DNA of 64,000 nt, taken from the NCBI RefSeq assembly GCF_001187505.1, contig NZ_CP012150.1:1364001-1428000 (forward strand), in the 5' to 3' direction. The DNA is from Mycolicibacterium goodii (GTDB taxonomy: Bacteria; Actinomycetota; Actinomycetes; Mycobacteriales; Mycobacteriaceae). A program made the translations under genes and the position numbers. The notes beneath the pieces were generated by a model. That model was not told where the DNA came from. It ran no database searches and saw nothing but the letters and a program-made list of their open reading frames with translations. Below are positions 30,511 to 41,980 of this stretch, one piece after another. Within the stretch, counting starts at the first letter, position 1. Each line of letters opens with the position of its first letter.

Positions 30511-30654
30511 TCACGCAGTGAGCGCGCGACGGCCCTTGCTACGCCGGTTGGCAACGATCGCGCGGCCGGCGCGGGTGCGCATCCGCAGCCGGAACCCGTG
30601 AACACGTGCACGGCGGCGGTTGTTGGGCTGGAAGGTCCGCTTGCCCTTGGCCAC
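30511..30654 (-). CDS. rpmH: Ribosomal protein L34
   Basis: 47 residues from GTG 30654: [20 protein letters not shown], then [20 protein letters not shown] and a GRRALTA end, the canonical bL34 sequence. Very basic, large ribosomal subunit. AGGAGA lies about 7 bp upstream. It is the first gene of the leftward rpmH-rnpA-yidD-yidC-jag-rsmG-parA-parB cluster and is divergent from dnaA. Confidence 0.96.
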
Positions 30655-31167
30655 GGCAATCTCTCCTTGTATTCGTATGGCGACCGCGGCCCACCGACAC
30701 TGTCGTGTCGATCAGACGCGCCCACCGTCACTAAGCTCGTTAAGCTTCGTCGGTCGTGCTTTACTAACCGGCGCGGTCTCCGGGCGGACCCGGGCGCAGC
30801 CGTATCGCCACGTGCGGGCGACTGCTCGAGGGTACTGACGAGATTTGCCTGGGTCAAACCTGCTCCAACCGCTTGATTGGATGCAGTCAGAGTGTTGCAG
30901 AACTGTTGGCACTCGGACAGAAAACTGTTAGCTTCTGGCAATGCCGTTCTGCTTTTGGACGGCCACCGACAACCAAGCGAGGACGTCGCCGAGGCACCCC
31001 ACCGCTGCGCACGGGGCGATTTCGAGCTGACACCCCCTCACAACACACAAGAGAGCGACGACGGCTGTCCTTTCTCCACAAGCTGTGGATAAATATGTGG
31101 ACAGATCGTCATCGTTCTTTTGGTCGTCCATGGGTCGACCCCAGCGCCTCAAAGGGGGTAATCGTCC
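30655..31167. promoter_or_regulatory. rpmH-dnaA divergent intergenic region with DnaA boxes
   Basis: 513 bp without a gene. Close to dnaA it carries a cluster of DnaA-box-like 9-mers: TTCTCCACA (31072-31080), TGTGGATAA (31084-31092, the complement of the perfect TTATCCACA) and TGTGGACAG (31096-31104). These suit DnaA autoregulation of its own promoter. The rest should hold the divergent promoters of the rpmH operon and dnaA; no other structure was recognised. Confidence 0.75.
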
Positions 31168-32673
31168 TTGACTGCTGACCCCGACCCACCGTTCGTCGCC
31201 GTCTGGAACAGCGTCGTCGCCGAGCTCAACGGAGACGTCAACGGAGATCGCGCAGGCGATTCCTCGTTGCCGGTCCTCACTCCGCAGCAAAGGGCCTGGC
31301 TCAAGCTCGTCAAACCCCTGGTCATCGCCGAGGGGTTTGCTCTGCTGTCGGTTCCCACGCCGTTCGTGCAGAACGAGATCGAACGGCATCTTCGCGAGCC
31401 CATCGTCACGGCACTGAGCCGCAAGCTCGGCCAGCGCGTGGAACTCGGTGTCCGCATCGCGACCCCGACCGACGAGCCCGAGGATTCGGCCGATGTTTCC
31501 GCCGATCCGCCGCCCGCGGTGTCCCGCCCCGCCGACACCGACGAGATCGACGACGACCGCGACGCGCGGGTCAATGCGCAGGAGACCTGGCCGAAGTACT
31601 TCAGCAGGCCCGAACCGGACACCTCGTCGGACGACTCGAACGCGGTGAACCTCAACCGGCGCTACACGTTCGACACCTTCGTGATCGGGGCGTCGAACCG
31701 GTTCGCCCACGCCGCGACGCTGGCGATCGCCGAGGCGCCTGCCCGTGCGTACAACCCGTTGTTCATCTGGGGCGAGTCGGGTCTGGGCAAGACCCACCTG
31801 CTGCACGCGGCGGGCAACTATGCGCAACGTCTCTTCCCCGGCATGCGTGTCAAGTACGTCTCAACCGAAGAGTTCACCAACGACTTCATCAACTCGCTGC
31901 GCGACGACCGCAAGGCGTCGTTCAAGCGCAGCTACCGCGATATCGACATCCTGCTCGTCGACGACATCCAGTTCATCGAGGGCAAGGAAGGTATCCAGGA
32001 GGAGTTCTTCCACACCTTCAACACGCTGCACAACTCGAACAAGCAGATCGTGATCTCATCGGACCGGCCGCCCAAACAGCTCGCGACGCTCGAGGACCGG
32101 CTGCGGACGCGCTTCGAGTGGGGGTTGATCACCGATGTGCAGCCGCCCGAGTTGGAGACCCGCATCGCGATCCTGCGCAAGAAGGCGCAGATGGACCGCC
32201 TCGATGTGCCCGACGACGTCCTCGAACTGATCGCGAGCAGCATCGAGCGCAACATCCGCGAGCTCGAGGGCGCCCTGATCCGCGTGACGGCGTTCGCGTC
32301 GCTCAACAAGACCCGGATCGACCGGTCACTGGCCGAGGTCGTGCTGCGGGACCTGATCGCCGATGCCACCACGATGCAGATCAGCACGGCGGCGATCATG
32401 GCCGTCACCGCCGAGTACTTCGAGACCACGGTCGAGGAGCTGCGCGGCCCGGGTAAGACCAGGGCCCTGGCCCAGTCCCGGCAGATCGCGATGTACCTGT
32501 GCCGCGAGCTCACCGATCTGTCGCTGCCCAAGATCGGTCAGGCGTTCGGCCGTGACCACACCACGGTGATGTACGCCGAGAAGAAGATCCGCGGCGAGAT
32601 GGCCGAGCGCCGTGAGGTGTTCGACCACGTCAAGGAACTCACCACCCGCATCCGCCAGCGCGCCAAGCGCTGA
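31168..32673 (+). CDS. dnaA: Chromosomal replication initiator DnaA
   Basis: 501 residues from TTG 31168, the same unusual start codon used in M. tuberculosis. Domain I (about 1-90, [14 protein letters not shown]...), a variable acidic domain II, then AAA+ domain III with Walker [21 protein letters not shown] and Walker [17 protein letters not shown]. Domain IV has the DNA-binding signature [14 protein letters not shown]. It melts oriC and loads the helicase. It is followed by a strong hairpin and oriC. Confidence 0.97.
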   Translation: MTADPDPPFVAVWNSVVAELNGDVNGDRAGDSSLPVLTPQQRAWLKLVKPLVIAEGFALLSVPTPFVQNEIERHLREPIVTALSRKLGQRVELGVRIATPTDEPEDSADVSADPPPAVSRPADTDEIDDDRDARVNAQETWPKYFSRPEPDTSSDDSNAVNLNRRYTFDTFVIGASNRFAHAATLAIAEAPARAYNPLFIWGESGLGKTHLLHAAGNYAQRLFPGMRVKYVSTEEFTNDFINSLRDDRKASFKRSYRDIDILLVDDIQFIEGKEGIQEEFFHTFNTLHNSNKQIVISSDRPPKQLATLEDRLRTRFEWGLITDVQPPELETRIAILRKKAQMDRLDVPDDVLELIASSIERNIRELEGALIRVTAFASLNKTRIDRSLAEVVLRDLIADATTMQISTAAIMAVTAEYFETTVEELRGPGKTRALAQSRQIAMYLCRELTDLSLPKIGQAFGRDHTTVMYAEKKIRGEMAERREVFDHVKELTTRIRQRAKR

Positions 32674-33225
32674 GCCACCAACTGCCGAACGCCCCGGGAC
32701 ACCCGGGGCGTTCGTCGTCTCGCAGACATTTTTTTGCCGACAACTTCTGTCACACGAGTGCCAGCCGTCACGCTCGAGGGCTGTGGATACCGATGTGCAA
32801 AACCTGCGGGCAAACCACAGGATGACCGCCGAACCTGTCCACACGGCCCCGGCTGTCCACACCCGCCGAGGACTTCACCCACCGCTGTCCACACACCGCG
32901 CACACCGCGACACACCGACGGGGCTGGGCAAACGGCCGTTCATCCCCAGATTCCACAGCGCCTATTACTGTTACTCGAATATCTTCCAAGAATTCTCTTC
33001 AGAAGAAGCACCTTGGGGAGATCGGTCCACTCACCGTGCCGGCCGTCCCCTGCTCACCCGCATGTCGGCCCGATCGATTAGCTTTCAAGTTGGTGCAGAA
33101 AGCTCTACGGTGTTTCATCGACGGCGGTTCTCCAGAGCGTGTCATTCGGTGTCGCACCGAGGCGCGGTTCGACGAACCCGCTGCTTAGAGCTCATTGCGG
33201 GGATTATCGAAGGGGCGCATAGGAC
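32674..33225. other. Origin of replication (oriC)
   Basis: 552 bp between dnaA and dnaN, the known position of mycobacterial oriC. After the terminator it holds DnaA boxes: the inverted TGTGGATAC (32782-32790) and three CTGTCCACA copies at 32835-32843, 32853-32861 and 32885-32893. An AT-rich stretch at about 32955-33012 (CTATTACTGTTACTCGAATA and on) is the likely unwinding element, unusual in this GC-rich genome. The last 200 bp before dnaN should contain the dnaN promoter. Confidence 0.9.
32687..32713 (+). terminator. dnaA transcription terminator
   Basis: GAACGCCCCGGG (32687-32698), a 3-nt loop, and CCCGGGGCGTTC (32702-32713) form a perfect 12-bp stem 14 bp after the dnaA stop. A seven-T run follows 15 bp later (32729-32735), offset from the stem. 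Confidence 0.8.
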
Positions 33226-34419
33226 GTGGCGACGACGACGGCTGGGCTGACCGACTTGAAGTTCCGCGTGGTCCGCGAGGACTTCGCGGATGCGGTGGCC
33301 TGGGTAGCCCGCAACCTGCCGACCCGGCCCACCATCCCGGTGCTGGCCGGTGTGCTGCTGACCGGCACCGATGAGGGCCTGACGATCTCGGGGTTCGACT
33401 ACGAGGTTTCCGCCGAGGTCAAGGTCAGCGCTGAAATCGCTTCCGCGGGAAGTGTTCTGGTGTCCGGTCGTCTGCTGTCCGACATCACCAAGGCGCTGCC
33501 AGCCAAGCCCGTCGAGGTGGGTGTCGAGGGCACCAGGGTGTCGCTGACCTGCGGCAGTGCGCGCTTCTCGCTGCCCACGCTCGCGGTCGAGGACTACCCG
33601 GCACTGCCCGCGCTGCCCGAGGAGACCGGTGTGATCTCGTCGGATCTGTTCGCCGAGGCCATCGGCCAGGTGGCGGTGGCGGCAGGCCGCGACGACACGC
33701 TGCCGATGCTGACGGGTATCCGCGTGGAGATCTCCGGGGAGTCCGTCGTGCTCGCCGCGACGGACCGGTTCCGCCTCGCGGTGCGTGAACTCACCTGGGT
33801 CACCACCGCCGGTGACGTCGAGGCCGCGGTGCTGGTGCCTGCGAAGACGTTGGCCGAGGCCGCGAAGGCGGGCACCGACGGCAACCAGGTGCACCTGGCG
33901 CTGGGTTCGGGTGCCTCGGTCGGCAAGGACGGCCTGCTGGGGATCCGCAGCGAGGGCAAGCGCAGCACCACGCGTCTGCTCGACGCGGAGTTCCCCAAGT
34001 TCCGTCAGCTGCTGCCCGCCGAGCACACCGCGGTCGCCACGATCGGTGTCGCCGAACTCACCGAGGCCATCAAACGTGTCGCGCTCGTCGCCGACCGCGG
34101 CGCCCAGATCCGCATGGAGTTCGGCGACGACACGCTCAAGCTGTCGGCGGGCGCCGACGATGTGGGTCGCGCCGAGGAGGACCTGCCGGTGGACTTCGCC
34201 GGTGAGCCGCTCACCATCGCCTTCAACCCCACCTACCTCACCGACGGCCTGGGTTCACTGCACTCCGAGCGGGTGACCTTCGGGTTCACCACGCCGAGTC
34301 GACCTGCGGTGCTGCGGCCCGCAGGCGAGGATGATGGAACGGGCGGTGGTTCGGGACCGTTCCCGGCCGCCAAGACGGATTACGTGTATCTGCTGATGCC
34401 GGTGCGGCTTCCGGGCTGA
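33226..34419 (+). CDS. dnaN: DNA polymerase III beta sliding clamp
   Basis: 397 residues from GTG 33226. Three repeated clamp domains: [20 protein letters not shown] with [15 protein letters not shown], a middle domain ending RKVxR-like [20 protein letters not shown], and a C-terminal ending with the beta-clamp signature [12 protein letters not shown]. Mycobacterial members have an insert ([11 protein letters not shown]) near the C-terminus. It forms the dimeric ring that tethers polymerase to DNA. Confidence 0.97.
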   Translation: MATTTAGLTDLKFRVVREDFADAVAWVARNLPTRPTIPVLAGVLLTGTDEGLTISGFDYEVSAEVKVSAEIASAGSVLVSGRLLSDITKALPAKPVEVGVEGTRVSLTCGSARFSLPTLAVEDYPALPALPEETGVISSDLFAEAIGQVAVAAGRDDTLPMLTGIRVEISGESVVLAATDRFRLAVRELTWVTTAGDVEAAVLVPAKTLAEAAKAGTDGNQVHLALGSGASVGKDGLLGIRSEGKRSTTRLLDAEFPKFRQLLPAEHTAVATIGVAELTEAIKRVALVADRGAQIRMEFGDDTLKLSAGADDVGRAEEDLPVDFAGEPLTIAFNPTYLTDGLGSLHSERVTFGFTTPSRPAVLRPAGEDDGTGGGSGPFPAAKTDYVYLLMPVRLPG

Positions 34420-34447
34420 CCGGTCACGCCGGAGGGGAAGGGCGCGT

Positions 34448-35341
34448 ATGCAACTCGGGTTGATCGGCCTGGGCAAGATGGGCTTCAACATGCGCGAACG
34501 TCTGCGCGAGGCCGGCCACGAGGTCATCGGTTACGACCCGCGTCCCGAGGTCAGCGACGTGGCGAACCTCGAGGAACTGGCCGCCGCGCTGACGGCGCCC
34601 CGGGTGGTGTGGGTCATGGTTCCGTCGGGCACCATCACGCACGCCACCATCGTCGAACTGGCGGATGTGCTCGGAGCCGGCGATCTGGTGATCGACGGCG
34701 GCAACTCGCGCTACACCGAAGACGGTCCGCACGCGAAGTTGTTGGGTGACAAGGGCATCAACTTCGTCGACGCCGGTGTTTCCGGTGGCGTCTGGGGTCT
34801 GACGGAAGGGTACGGGCTCATGGTCGGCGGCAGTGACGCCGACGTGGCTCGAGCCATGCCGATCTTCGACGCGCTGCGTCCGCCGGGGGATCTCGCCGAC
34901 GGTTTCGTGCACGCCGGTCCGGTCGGCGCGGGTCATTACGCCAAGATGGTGCACAACGGCATCGAGTACGGGCTCATGCATGCCTACGCCGAGGGCTACG
35001 AACTACTTGCCGCCGAGGACCTCATCGTCGATCCACAGGCGGTGATCCAGGCCTGGAGCAACGGCACGGTGGTGCGGTCGTGGTTGCAGTCGCTGCTGGC
35101 CAAGGCGCTCAAGGAAGATCCGGGGTTCGCCGATATCAGTGGTTACACCGAAGATTCCGGTGAGGGACGCTGGACCGTGGAGGAAGCCATCGCGCACCGG
35201 GTGCCCATGCCGGTGATCGCCGCGTCGCTGTTCGCCCGGTTCGCCTCGAGGCAGGACGACTCGCCGACCATGAAGGCCGTCTCGGCGCTGCGCAACCAGT
35301 TCGGCGGTCACGCCGTGAAGCGGATCAGCGAGTCCGGTTAG
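34448..35341 (+). CDS. gnd: 6-phosphogluconate dehydrogenase, short (GndB/YqeC-type)
   Basis: 297 residues, much shorter than the 470-residue NADP-dependent enzymes; this is the short homotetrameric type. The NAD-binding motif GLIGLGKMGFNMRERLREAG is at the N-terminus, and the substrate-binding VSGGVWGLTEGYGLMVGG with KMVHNGIEYGLMHAYAEG around the catalytic lysine follow. It oxidatively decarboxylates 6-phosphogluconate to ribulose 5-phosphate. It sits between dnaN and recF, as in M. smegmatis but not M. tuberculosis, 9 bp before recF. Confidence 0.92.
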   Translation: MQLGLIGLGKMGFNMRERLREAGHEVIGYDPRPEVSDVANLEELAAALTAPRVVWVMVPSGTITHATIVELADVLGAGDLVIDGGNSRYTEDGPHAKLLGDKGINFVDAGVSGGVWGLTEGYGLMVGGSDADVARAMPIFDALRPPGDLADGFVHAGPVGAGHYAKMVHNGIEYGLMHAYAEGYELLAAEDLIVDPQAVIQAWSNGTVVRSWLQSLLAKALKEDPGFADISGYTEDSGEGRWTVEEAIAHRVPMPVIAASLFARFASRQDDSPTMKAVSALRNQFGGHAVKRISESG

Positions 35342-35350
35342 GCAGATGGC

Positions 35351-36505
35351 ATGTATGTCCGGCATCTCGGACTGACCGACTTCCGCTCGTGGGCGCGGGT
35401 TGAGCTGGAGCTCGAGCCGGGACGCACGGTGTTCGTCGGCCCCAACGGCTTCGGTAAGACGAACCTTGTTGAGGCACTGTGGTATTCGGCGACACTCGGC
35501 TCCCATCGGGTGGCCACCGACGCCCCGCTGGTCCGCGCGGGTGCCGAACGCGCGATCGTGTCGAGCATCGTCGTCAACGAGGGCAGGGAACTCGCGGTGG
35601 ATCTCGAGATTACCAGCGGACGCGCCAACAAGGCGCGGCTGAACCGCTCCCCCGTGCGCAGTGCGCGTGAGATCCTCGGCGTCCTGCGCGCGGTGCTGTT
35701 CAGCCCGGAGGACCTCTCGCTGGTTCGCGGCGATCCGGGTGACCGCAGACGGTACCTCGACGAACTCGCGACCACCCGTCGGCCCGCGCTCGCCGGTGTC
35801 CGTGCGGATTACGACAAGGTGGTCCGCCAGCGCACCGCACTGCTGAAAACCGCTGCGGGAGCCCGTTATCGGGGTGACCGAAGCGTGCTCGACACGCTGG
35901 ATGTGTGGGACGGGCACCTGGCCGCACACGGTGCGGCGCTGATCGCGTCGCGGGTGAAACTCGTCGAGGAACTGCAGCCGGAGGTGGAGAAGGCCTATCA
36001 GCTGCTCGCTCCCGCCTCGCGGCCCGCGGCGATCCGGTACCGCAGCAGTGTCGAGGCGATCGAGAATGCTGCCGCGCCCGAGAGTGTGGAGTTCTATGAG
36101 GCCGCGCTGCTCGACGCACTGGCGCGCCGGCGTGACGCCGAGCTCGAGCGCGGTGTGTGTCTGGTCGGGCCGCACCGCGACGATTTGGAATTGCGACTCG
36201 GCGACCAGCCCGCGAAAGGCTTTGCCAGCCATGGTGAATCGTGGTCGATGGCGCTGTCGCTGCGGCTCGGCGCATATGAGCTGCTGTGCTCGGACGGTGT
36301 CGAACCGGTGCTGCTGCTCGACGACGTGTTCGCCGAACTGGACACCGCGCGGCGGCGCGCGCTGGCCAACGTGGCCGGCTCAGCCGAGCAGGTTCTGGTG
36401 ACAGCCGCTGTGGCCGAGGACATTCCGCAGGACTGGGATGCGCGCCGTATCGAGATCCGCATGGTCGAGGACGACGGCGGCCGGGTGTCGATGGTGCGGT
36501 CATGA
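35351..36505 (+). CDS. recF: DNA repair/gap-loading protein RecF
   Basis: 384 residues. Walker [21 protein letters not shown] near residue 30, an SMC-like hinge region with [20 protein letters not shown], the ABC signature region [17 protein letters not shown], and Walker [15 protein letters not shown]. With RecO and RecR it helps load RecA at single-strand gaps. It overlaps dciA by 4 bp (ATGA), keeping the recF-dciA-gyrB order. Confidence 0.95.
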   Translation: MYVRHLGLTDFRSWARVELELEPGRTVFVGPNGFGKTNLVEALWYSATLGSHRVATDAPLVRAGAERAIVSSIVVNEGRELAVDLEITSGRANKARLNRSPVRSAREILGVLRAVLFSPEDLSLVRGDPGDRRRYLDELATTRRPALAGVRADYDKVVRQRTALLKTAAGARYRGDRSVLDTLDVWDGHLAAHGAALIASRVKLVEELQPEVEKAYQLLAPASRPAAIRYRSSVEAIENAAAPESVEFYEAALLDALARRRDAELERGVCLVGPHRDDLELRLGDQPAKGFASHGESWSMALSLRLGAYELLCSDGVEPVLLLDDVFAELDTARRRALANVAGSAEQVLVTAAVAEDIPQDWDARRIEIRMVEDDGGRVSMVRS

Positions 36506-37089
36506 CCGACGACTTCGACACCGAGCCGGATCTCGACGACACCGCGGCCGCGCCGGTTGTCCCGGATCACCTCGCCGGTCTGCGCGGGATCGACCTGGTG
36601 CGTCGCACGCTCGAGGAGGCCCGCGGCGCGGCGCGCAGCCAGGGCAAGGATGTCGGGCGCGGACGCAGTGGGCCGGTGCGCCGCCCGGCCGGGAACCGCA
36701 GGCGCCGTACCTGGTCCGGCCCGGGTCCCGACGTGCGCGACCCTCAGCTGCTCGGCAACGTGGCCCAGGATCTCGCCAGGTCGCGAGGATGGGCGGCGCG
36801 GGTGGCCGAGGGTTCAGTGTTCGGCCGCTGGCGCGCCGTGGTGGGCGATCAGATCGCCGACCATGCGACCCCGACCGCGCTGAACGAGGGTGTGCTGACC
36901 GTGACGGCCGAGTCCACCGCATGGGCCACCCAGCTGCGGATGGTGCAGTCTCAGTTGCTGGCCAAGATCGCCGCGGCGGTCGGCGACGGCGTGGTCACCT
37001 CGCTGAAGATCGTCGGGCCGGCGGGCCCGTCGTGGCGCAAGGGTCGGTACCACGTGTCCGGCCGGGGACCCCGCGACACCTATGGGTGA
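36502..37089 (+). CDS. dciA: DciA replicative helicase operator (DUF721, Rv0004-like)
   Basis: 195 residues. The N-terminal part is acidic and then Arg-rich and disordered. The KH-like DUF721 domain starts near residue 75 ([20 protein letters not shown]), with the family tryptophan [15 protein letters not shown] and [20 protein letters not shown]. DciA interacts with DnaB and supports its loading in bacteria that lack DnaC/DnaI. The ATG overlaps the recF stop, indicating coupling. Corresponds to Rv0004. Confidence 0.9.
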   Translation: MTDDFDTEPDLDDTAAAPVVPDHLAGLRGIDLVRRTLEEARGAARSQGKDVGRGRSGPVRRPAGNRRRRTWSGPGPDVRDPQLLGNVAQDLARSRGWAARVAEGSVFGRWRAVVGDQIADHATPTALNEGVLTVTAESTAWATQLRMVQSQLLAKIAAAVGDGVVTSLKIVGPAGPSWRKGRYHVSGRGPRDTYG

Positions 37090-39348
<2,259 letters not shown>

Positions 39349-39439
39349 CCTCCTCGTACCCTGACGTTCGACAACGGTTAACCCTCGGTGCGCTAGTTTC
39401 GGCAGGAGCCGACGAAGCACTGCGAGGGGAGCCGCCGCG

Positions 39440-40222
39440 ATGGAGCCGATCGGAGCACCCGGGGTCACGCCCGCCGGTGTGCGCAGCCTGCCGATGCCGA
39501 CCGTGCTCGGGGTGACGGCCCTCGGCGTGGTGGGGTTCGGCCTGCATGCCGGACCGGTGTACCGCGGAGCAGCGGCGGTGACACCGACCTGGGCCGGAAT
39601 CGGCAGCCTCGCGTTGTTGTTGGCCGGACTGCTGGCAATGCCCGCCCGGCGGGCGCACGGCGGCCAGTACCGGACGATCGTCGCCGTGCTTTCGGTCTTC
39701 GGTCTACTGCTGGTGGCGATGGCGTTGATCGACCGGCCTGCCGGGGCCGCCATCGGGTGGGCGCTGATCGTGATCGTCGTGCTGGCGGCCGCCCAGACGG
39801 TGCTCGCCGTGCTGATCGGCCTCGAGGCCGCACCGACAGACCACACACCGGCTCGGCCGGCACCGCGAGAGGTCCCCCCGACCGGAGCCGAGTTCGCCGG
39901 ACACTCCGGAATGCCGTGGGGAACAACAGATCCCCACCGGCAGGAGCGGGGCGTGGCGTACGGTCAGGCCCAGCAATCGGCACCGGTGCGGCAACGGCTG
40001 CCCGCCGAGCAGCCTCAGCCACCCCAACCGCCTCGAGTCGAGTTCACGCCGCCGGCGTCCCCGGCGGCGACCGGTGCTCAGCCGGCCGGTGGTTCGGCCA
40101 CACCGTACGGTGTGTGGGGACACAACCCGCAACCGATGACAGGACGTTCCGAGGGCGCCGGTACGGACCGGGGTCAGGCGCGCCAGCGTCGTCAGCCGGC
40201 CCGCAGCGACCGGCCGATGTAA
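39440..40222 (+). CDS. DUF5336-like four-helix membrane protein with Pro/Gln tail
   Basis: 260 residues. Four membrane helices in the first 135 residues (VLGVTALGVVGFGLHAG; GIGSLALLLAGLLAMP; TIVAVLSVFGLLLVAMAL; ALIVIVVLAAAQTVLAVLIG), with spacing like the mycobacterial 34-kDa antigen Rv0954 family. A disordered Pro/Gln/Gly tail of about 120 residues follows. Rv0954 associates with the divisome; whether this paralogue does is unknown. It is the first gene after gyrB, and its 3' end overlaps that of eccE (tail to tail, 31 bp). It may be the left boundary of the inserted ESX locus. Confidence 0.6.
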   Translation: MEPIGAPGVTPAGVRSLPMPTVLGVTALGVVGFGLHAGPVYRGAAAVTPTWAGIGSLALLLAGLLAMPARRAHGGQYRTIVAVLSVFGLLLVAMALIDRPAGAAIGWALIVIVVLAAAQTVLAVLIGLEAAPTDHTPARPAPREVPPTGAEFAGHSGMPWGTTDPHRQERGVAYGQAQQSAPVRQRLPAEQPQPPQPPRVEFTPPASPAATGAQPAGGSATPYGVWGHNPQPMTGRSEGAGTDRGQARQRRQPARSDRPM

Positions 40223-41883
40223 CGCAACTCCTCATGTGTGGCAACCATTGTCACCACCGCGGTGTCCGATCGGGTGGTGACCACCACCCGATCGGCCTGG
40301 TCGCGGATCTGCTGCAATGTGACGTCGGCGCCACCCGAGACCGCCGAGCCCGGCGCCAGGACGACCATGCAGGTGACCCCGACACGCGTCGCGGCCTCGG
40401 GTACGCCGTCGAAGACCGCCACGGTGTAGTTGCGCTCCGAACCGGCCTGCAGTGCACCGCGGTTGAAATCGGTGACCCACAACAACCGGCTGTCGCCGAC
40501 GTTGTCGACCATGTCCCGCCACATGCCGGATCGGTTGGTGTGCACCAGGATTCTGGCGCCGAGCGCCAGCGCCCGTAACACCACCTGCTGGACCAGATGC
40601 AGCGACCCGGATATCTCCACCCGTGCGATGCGCGGGCCGAACACCGGAAGTGCCACGGCGCGACCGTGGTCGTCGGCGCCGATCACCTGCCCACACCCCG
40701 ACGCCGGAATCCGGATATCGGCGAAATCCGAACTGGCACTGCCGAAACACCACGGGGCGACCTCATGCTCAGGACGGGTCATCGGCAAGCTCGCCATGAG
40801 TGCGGGCAGTTGGCGGCCCGGGAGTGCACCCAACCCGTCCACCGGCGCGCGGTTCACCGGGCCGAAGCTGTCGAAGCGTGCGGTGCCGGTGATGCCGGTG
40901 GAGTCCGCACCGAGATTGCGCAGCGATATCGCCACCGTGGTGGAATAGCTGGGCACCGTCCACAGCCGTCCGAGGCCCGCTGTGGTCAGGATGTCGCGCT
41001 GGAGCCCGAAGCTCGTCATGCGAAAGTTGCCGTCGGCACAGTAATCCCAATCCTCGTGCAGATTCGCCAGATTCGCACCGCCGCACAGTTGAGTCACGGC
41101 CTGGCCGATCTCGGCTGCCGCCAGGACCCGCACCCGCAAGCCCGCCTCGGTGAGCCGGTTGGCCACCCGGCGGGTGGCCACCATCGCGGTACGCAACATA
41201 CCGGTGCGGCCCCCGCCACGCAGCCCGACCGCTTCCGGGCAGCGCGACGGGTCGAAACGGATCGTCACCCACACCGTGCGGTGCGCGATGGCAGGCAACG
41301 GGCCGAGGACGGCGTCATACACCGCGGCCAACGGGGTGTGCCCATGCGATCTCGACCCGTGACCGATCACGTCGATCGAATCGAGTTCGAGGTCGAACTG
41401 CCGTAAGCAGTCGACCAGAACCTCAAGCGGAACCATCTCCCCCGACACCGTCGAGCCGGGTGCCATGACGGTGAGGTCTTCGGGCTTGTCCTCGATGCGC
41501 AGCACCGTGACCAGAGTGCTGCCGTCCCAACGGAACCCGTACGGCCCCGCGTCCGGATCGGCCGGGTCCGCGACGTGGTCGAACGCGTCGGGAACCGCGA
41601 TCATGCCCGCGCGCCTGCGGTGTCCACGCAGGAACGCCCAGCGCGCCGCCGCGGCCCGCGCCACGCTGACGCCGCGCCCGCGGCCGATCATGACGGCGAT
41701 GAGCAGCGCCGCACCGCCCGCCCAGATCCACCATGGCGTGCCCGTCCAGAACCACGCCACCGCGGCCAGTGCGACGATGAGCTGTGCCGACACCAGTTCG
41801 GTTAACGGAAGCACACGTTCGGGATAAATGTTGGTGGAGGCCAGAAGTCGATTCGGTGGGTCTGGTTCGGTTGCGGTGGACAC
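40192..41883 (-). CDS. eccE: ESX type VII secretion membrane component EccE
   Basis: 563 residues from GTG 41883. Two N-terminal helices (LVSAQLIVALAAVAWFWTG; WWIWAGGAALLIAVMIG) are followed by a large periplasm-facing or peripheral domain, the EccE layout. EccE subunits sit at the rim of the hexameric membrane complex and contact MycP. Its length is nearer to EccE2 (537 aa) than to EccE1, EccE3 or EccE5. It is transcribed away from eccB across 97 bp, unlike most ESX loci where eccE is at the 3' end after mycP. The C-terminus overlaps the DUF5336-like gene. Confidence 0.85.
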   Translation of the reverse strand: MSTATEPDPPNRLLASTNIYPERVLPLTELVSAQLIVALAAVAWFWTGTPWWIWAGGAALLIAVMIGRGRGVSVARAAAARWAFLRGHRRRAGMIAVPDAFDHVADPADPDAGPYGFRWDGSTLVTVLRIEDKPEDLTVMAPGSTVSGEMVPLEVLVDCLRQFDLELDSIDVIGHGSRSHGHTPLAAVYDAVLGPLPAIAHRTVWVTIRFDPSRCPEAVGLRGGGRTGMLRTAMVATRRVANRLTEAGLRVRVLAAAEIGQAVTQLCGGANLANLHEDWDYCADGNFRMTSFGLQRDILTTAGLGRLWTVPSYSTTVAISLRNLGADSTGITGTARFDSFGPVNRAPVDGLGALPGRQLPALMASLPMTRPEHEVAPWCFGSASSDFADIRIPASGCGQVIGADDHGRAVALPVFGPRIARVEISGSLHLVQQVVLRALALGARILVHTNRSGMWRDMVDNVGDSRLLWVTDFNRGALQAGSERNYTVAVFDGVPEAATRVGVTCMVVLAPGSAVSGGADVTLQQIRDQADRVVVTTRSDTAVVTMVATHEELRYIGRSLRAG

Positions 41884-41980
41884 GCGTCGATGATCCTCCT
41901 CCGGAGCCGGAAAGGCTTACCACGCAGTCTAAGCCGCGGTGTAAAGTCGGTGCCCTGCCGATCTGACAGGGGGATGTCGA

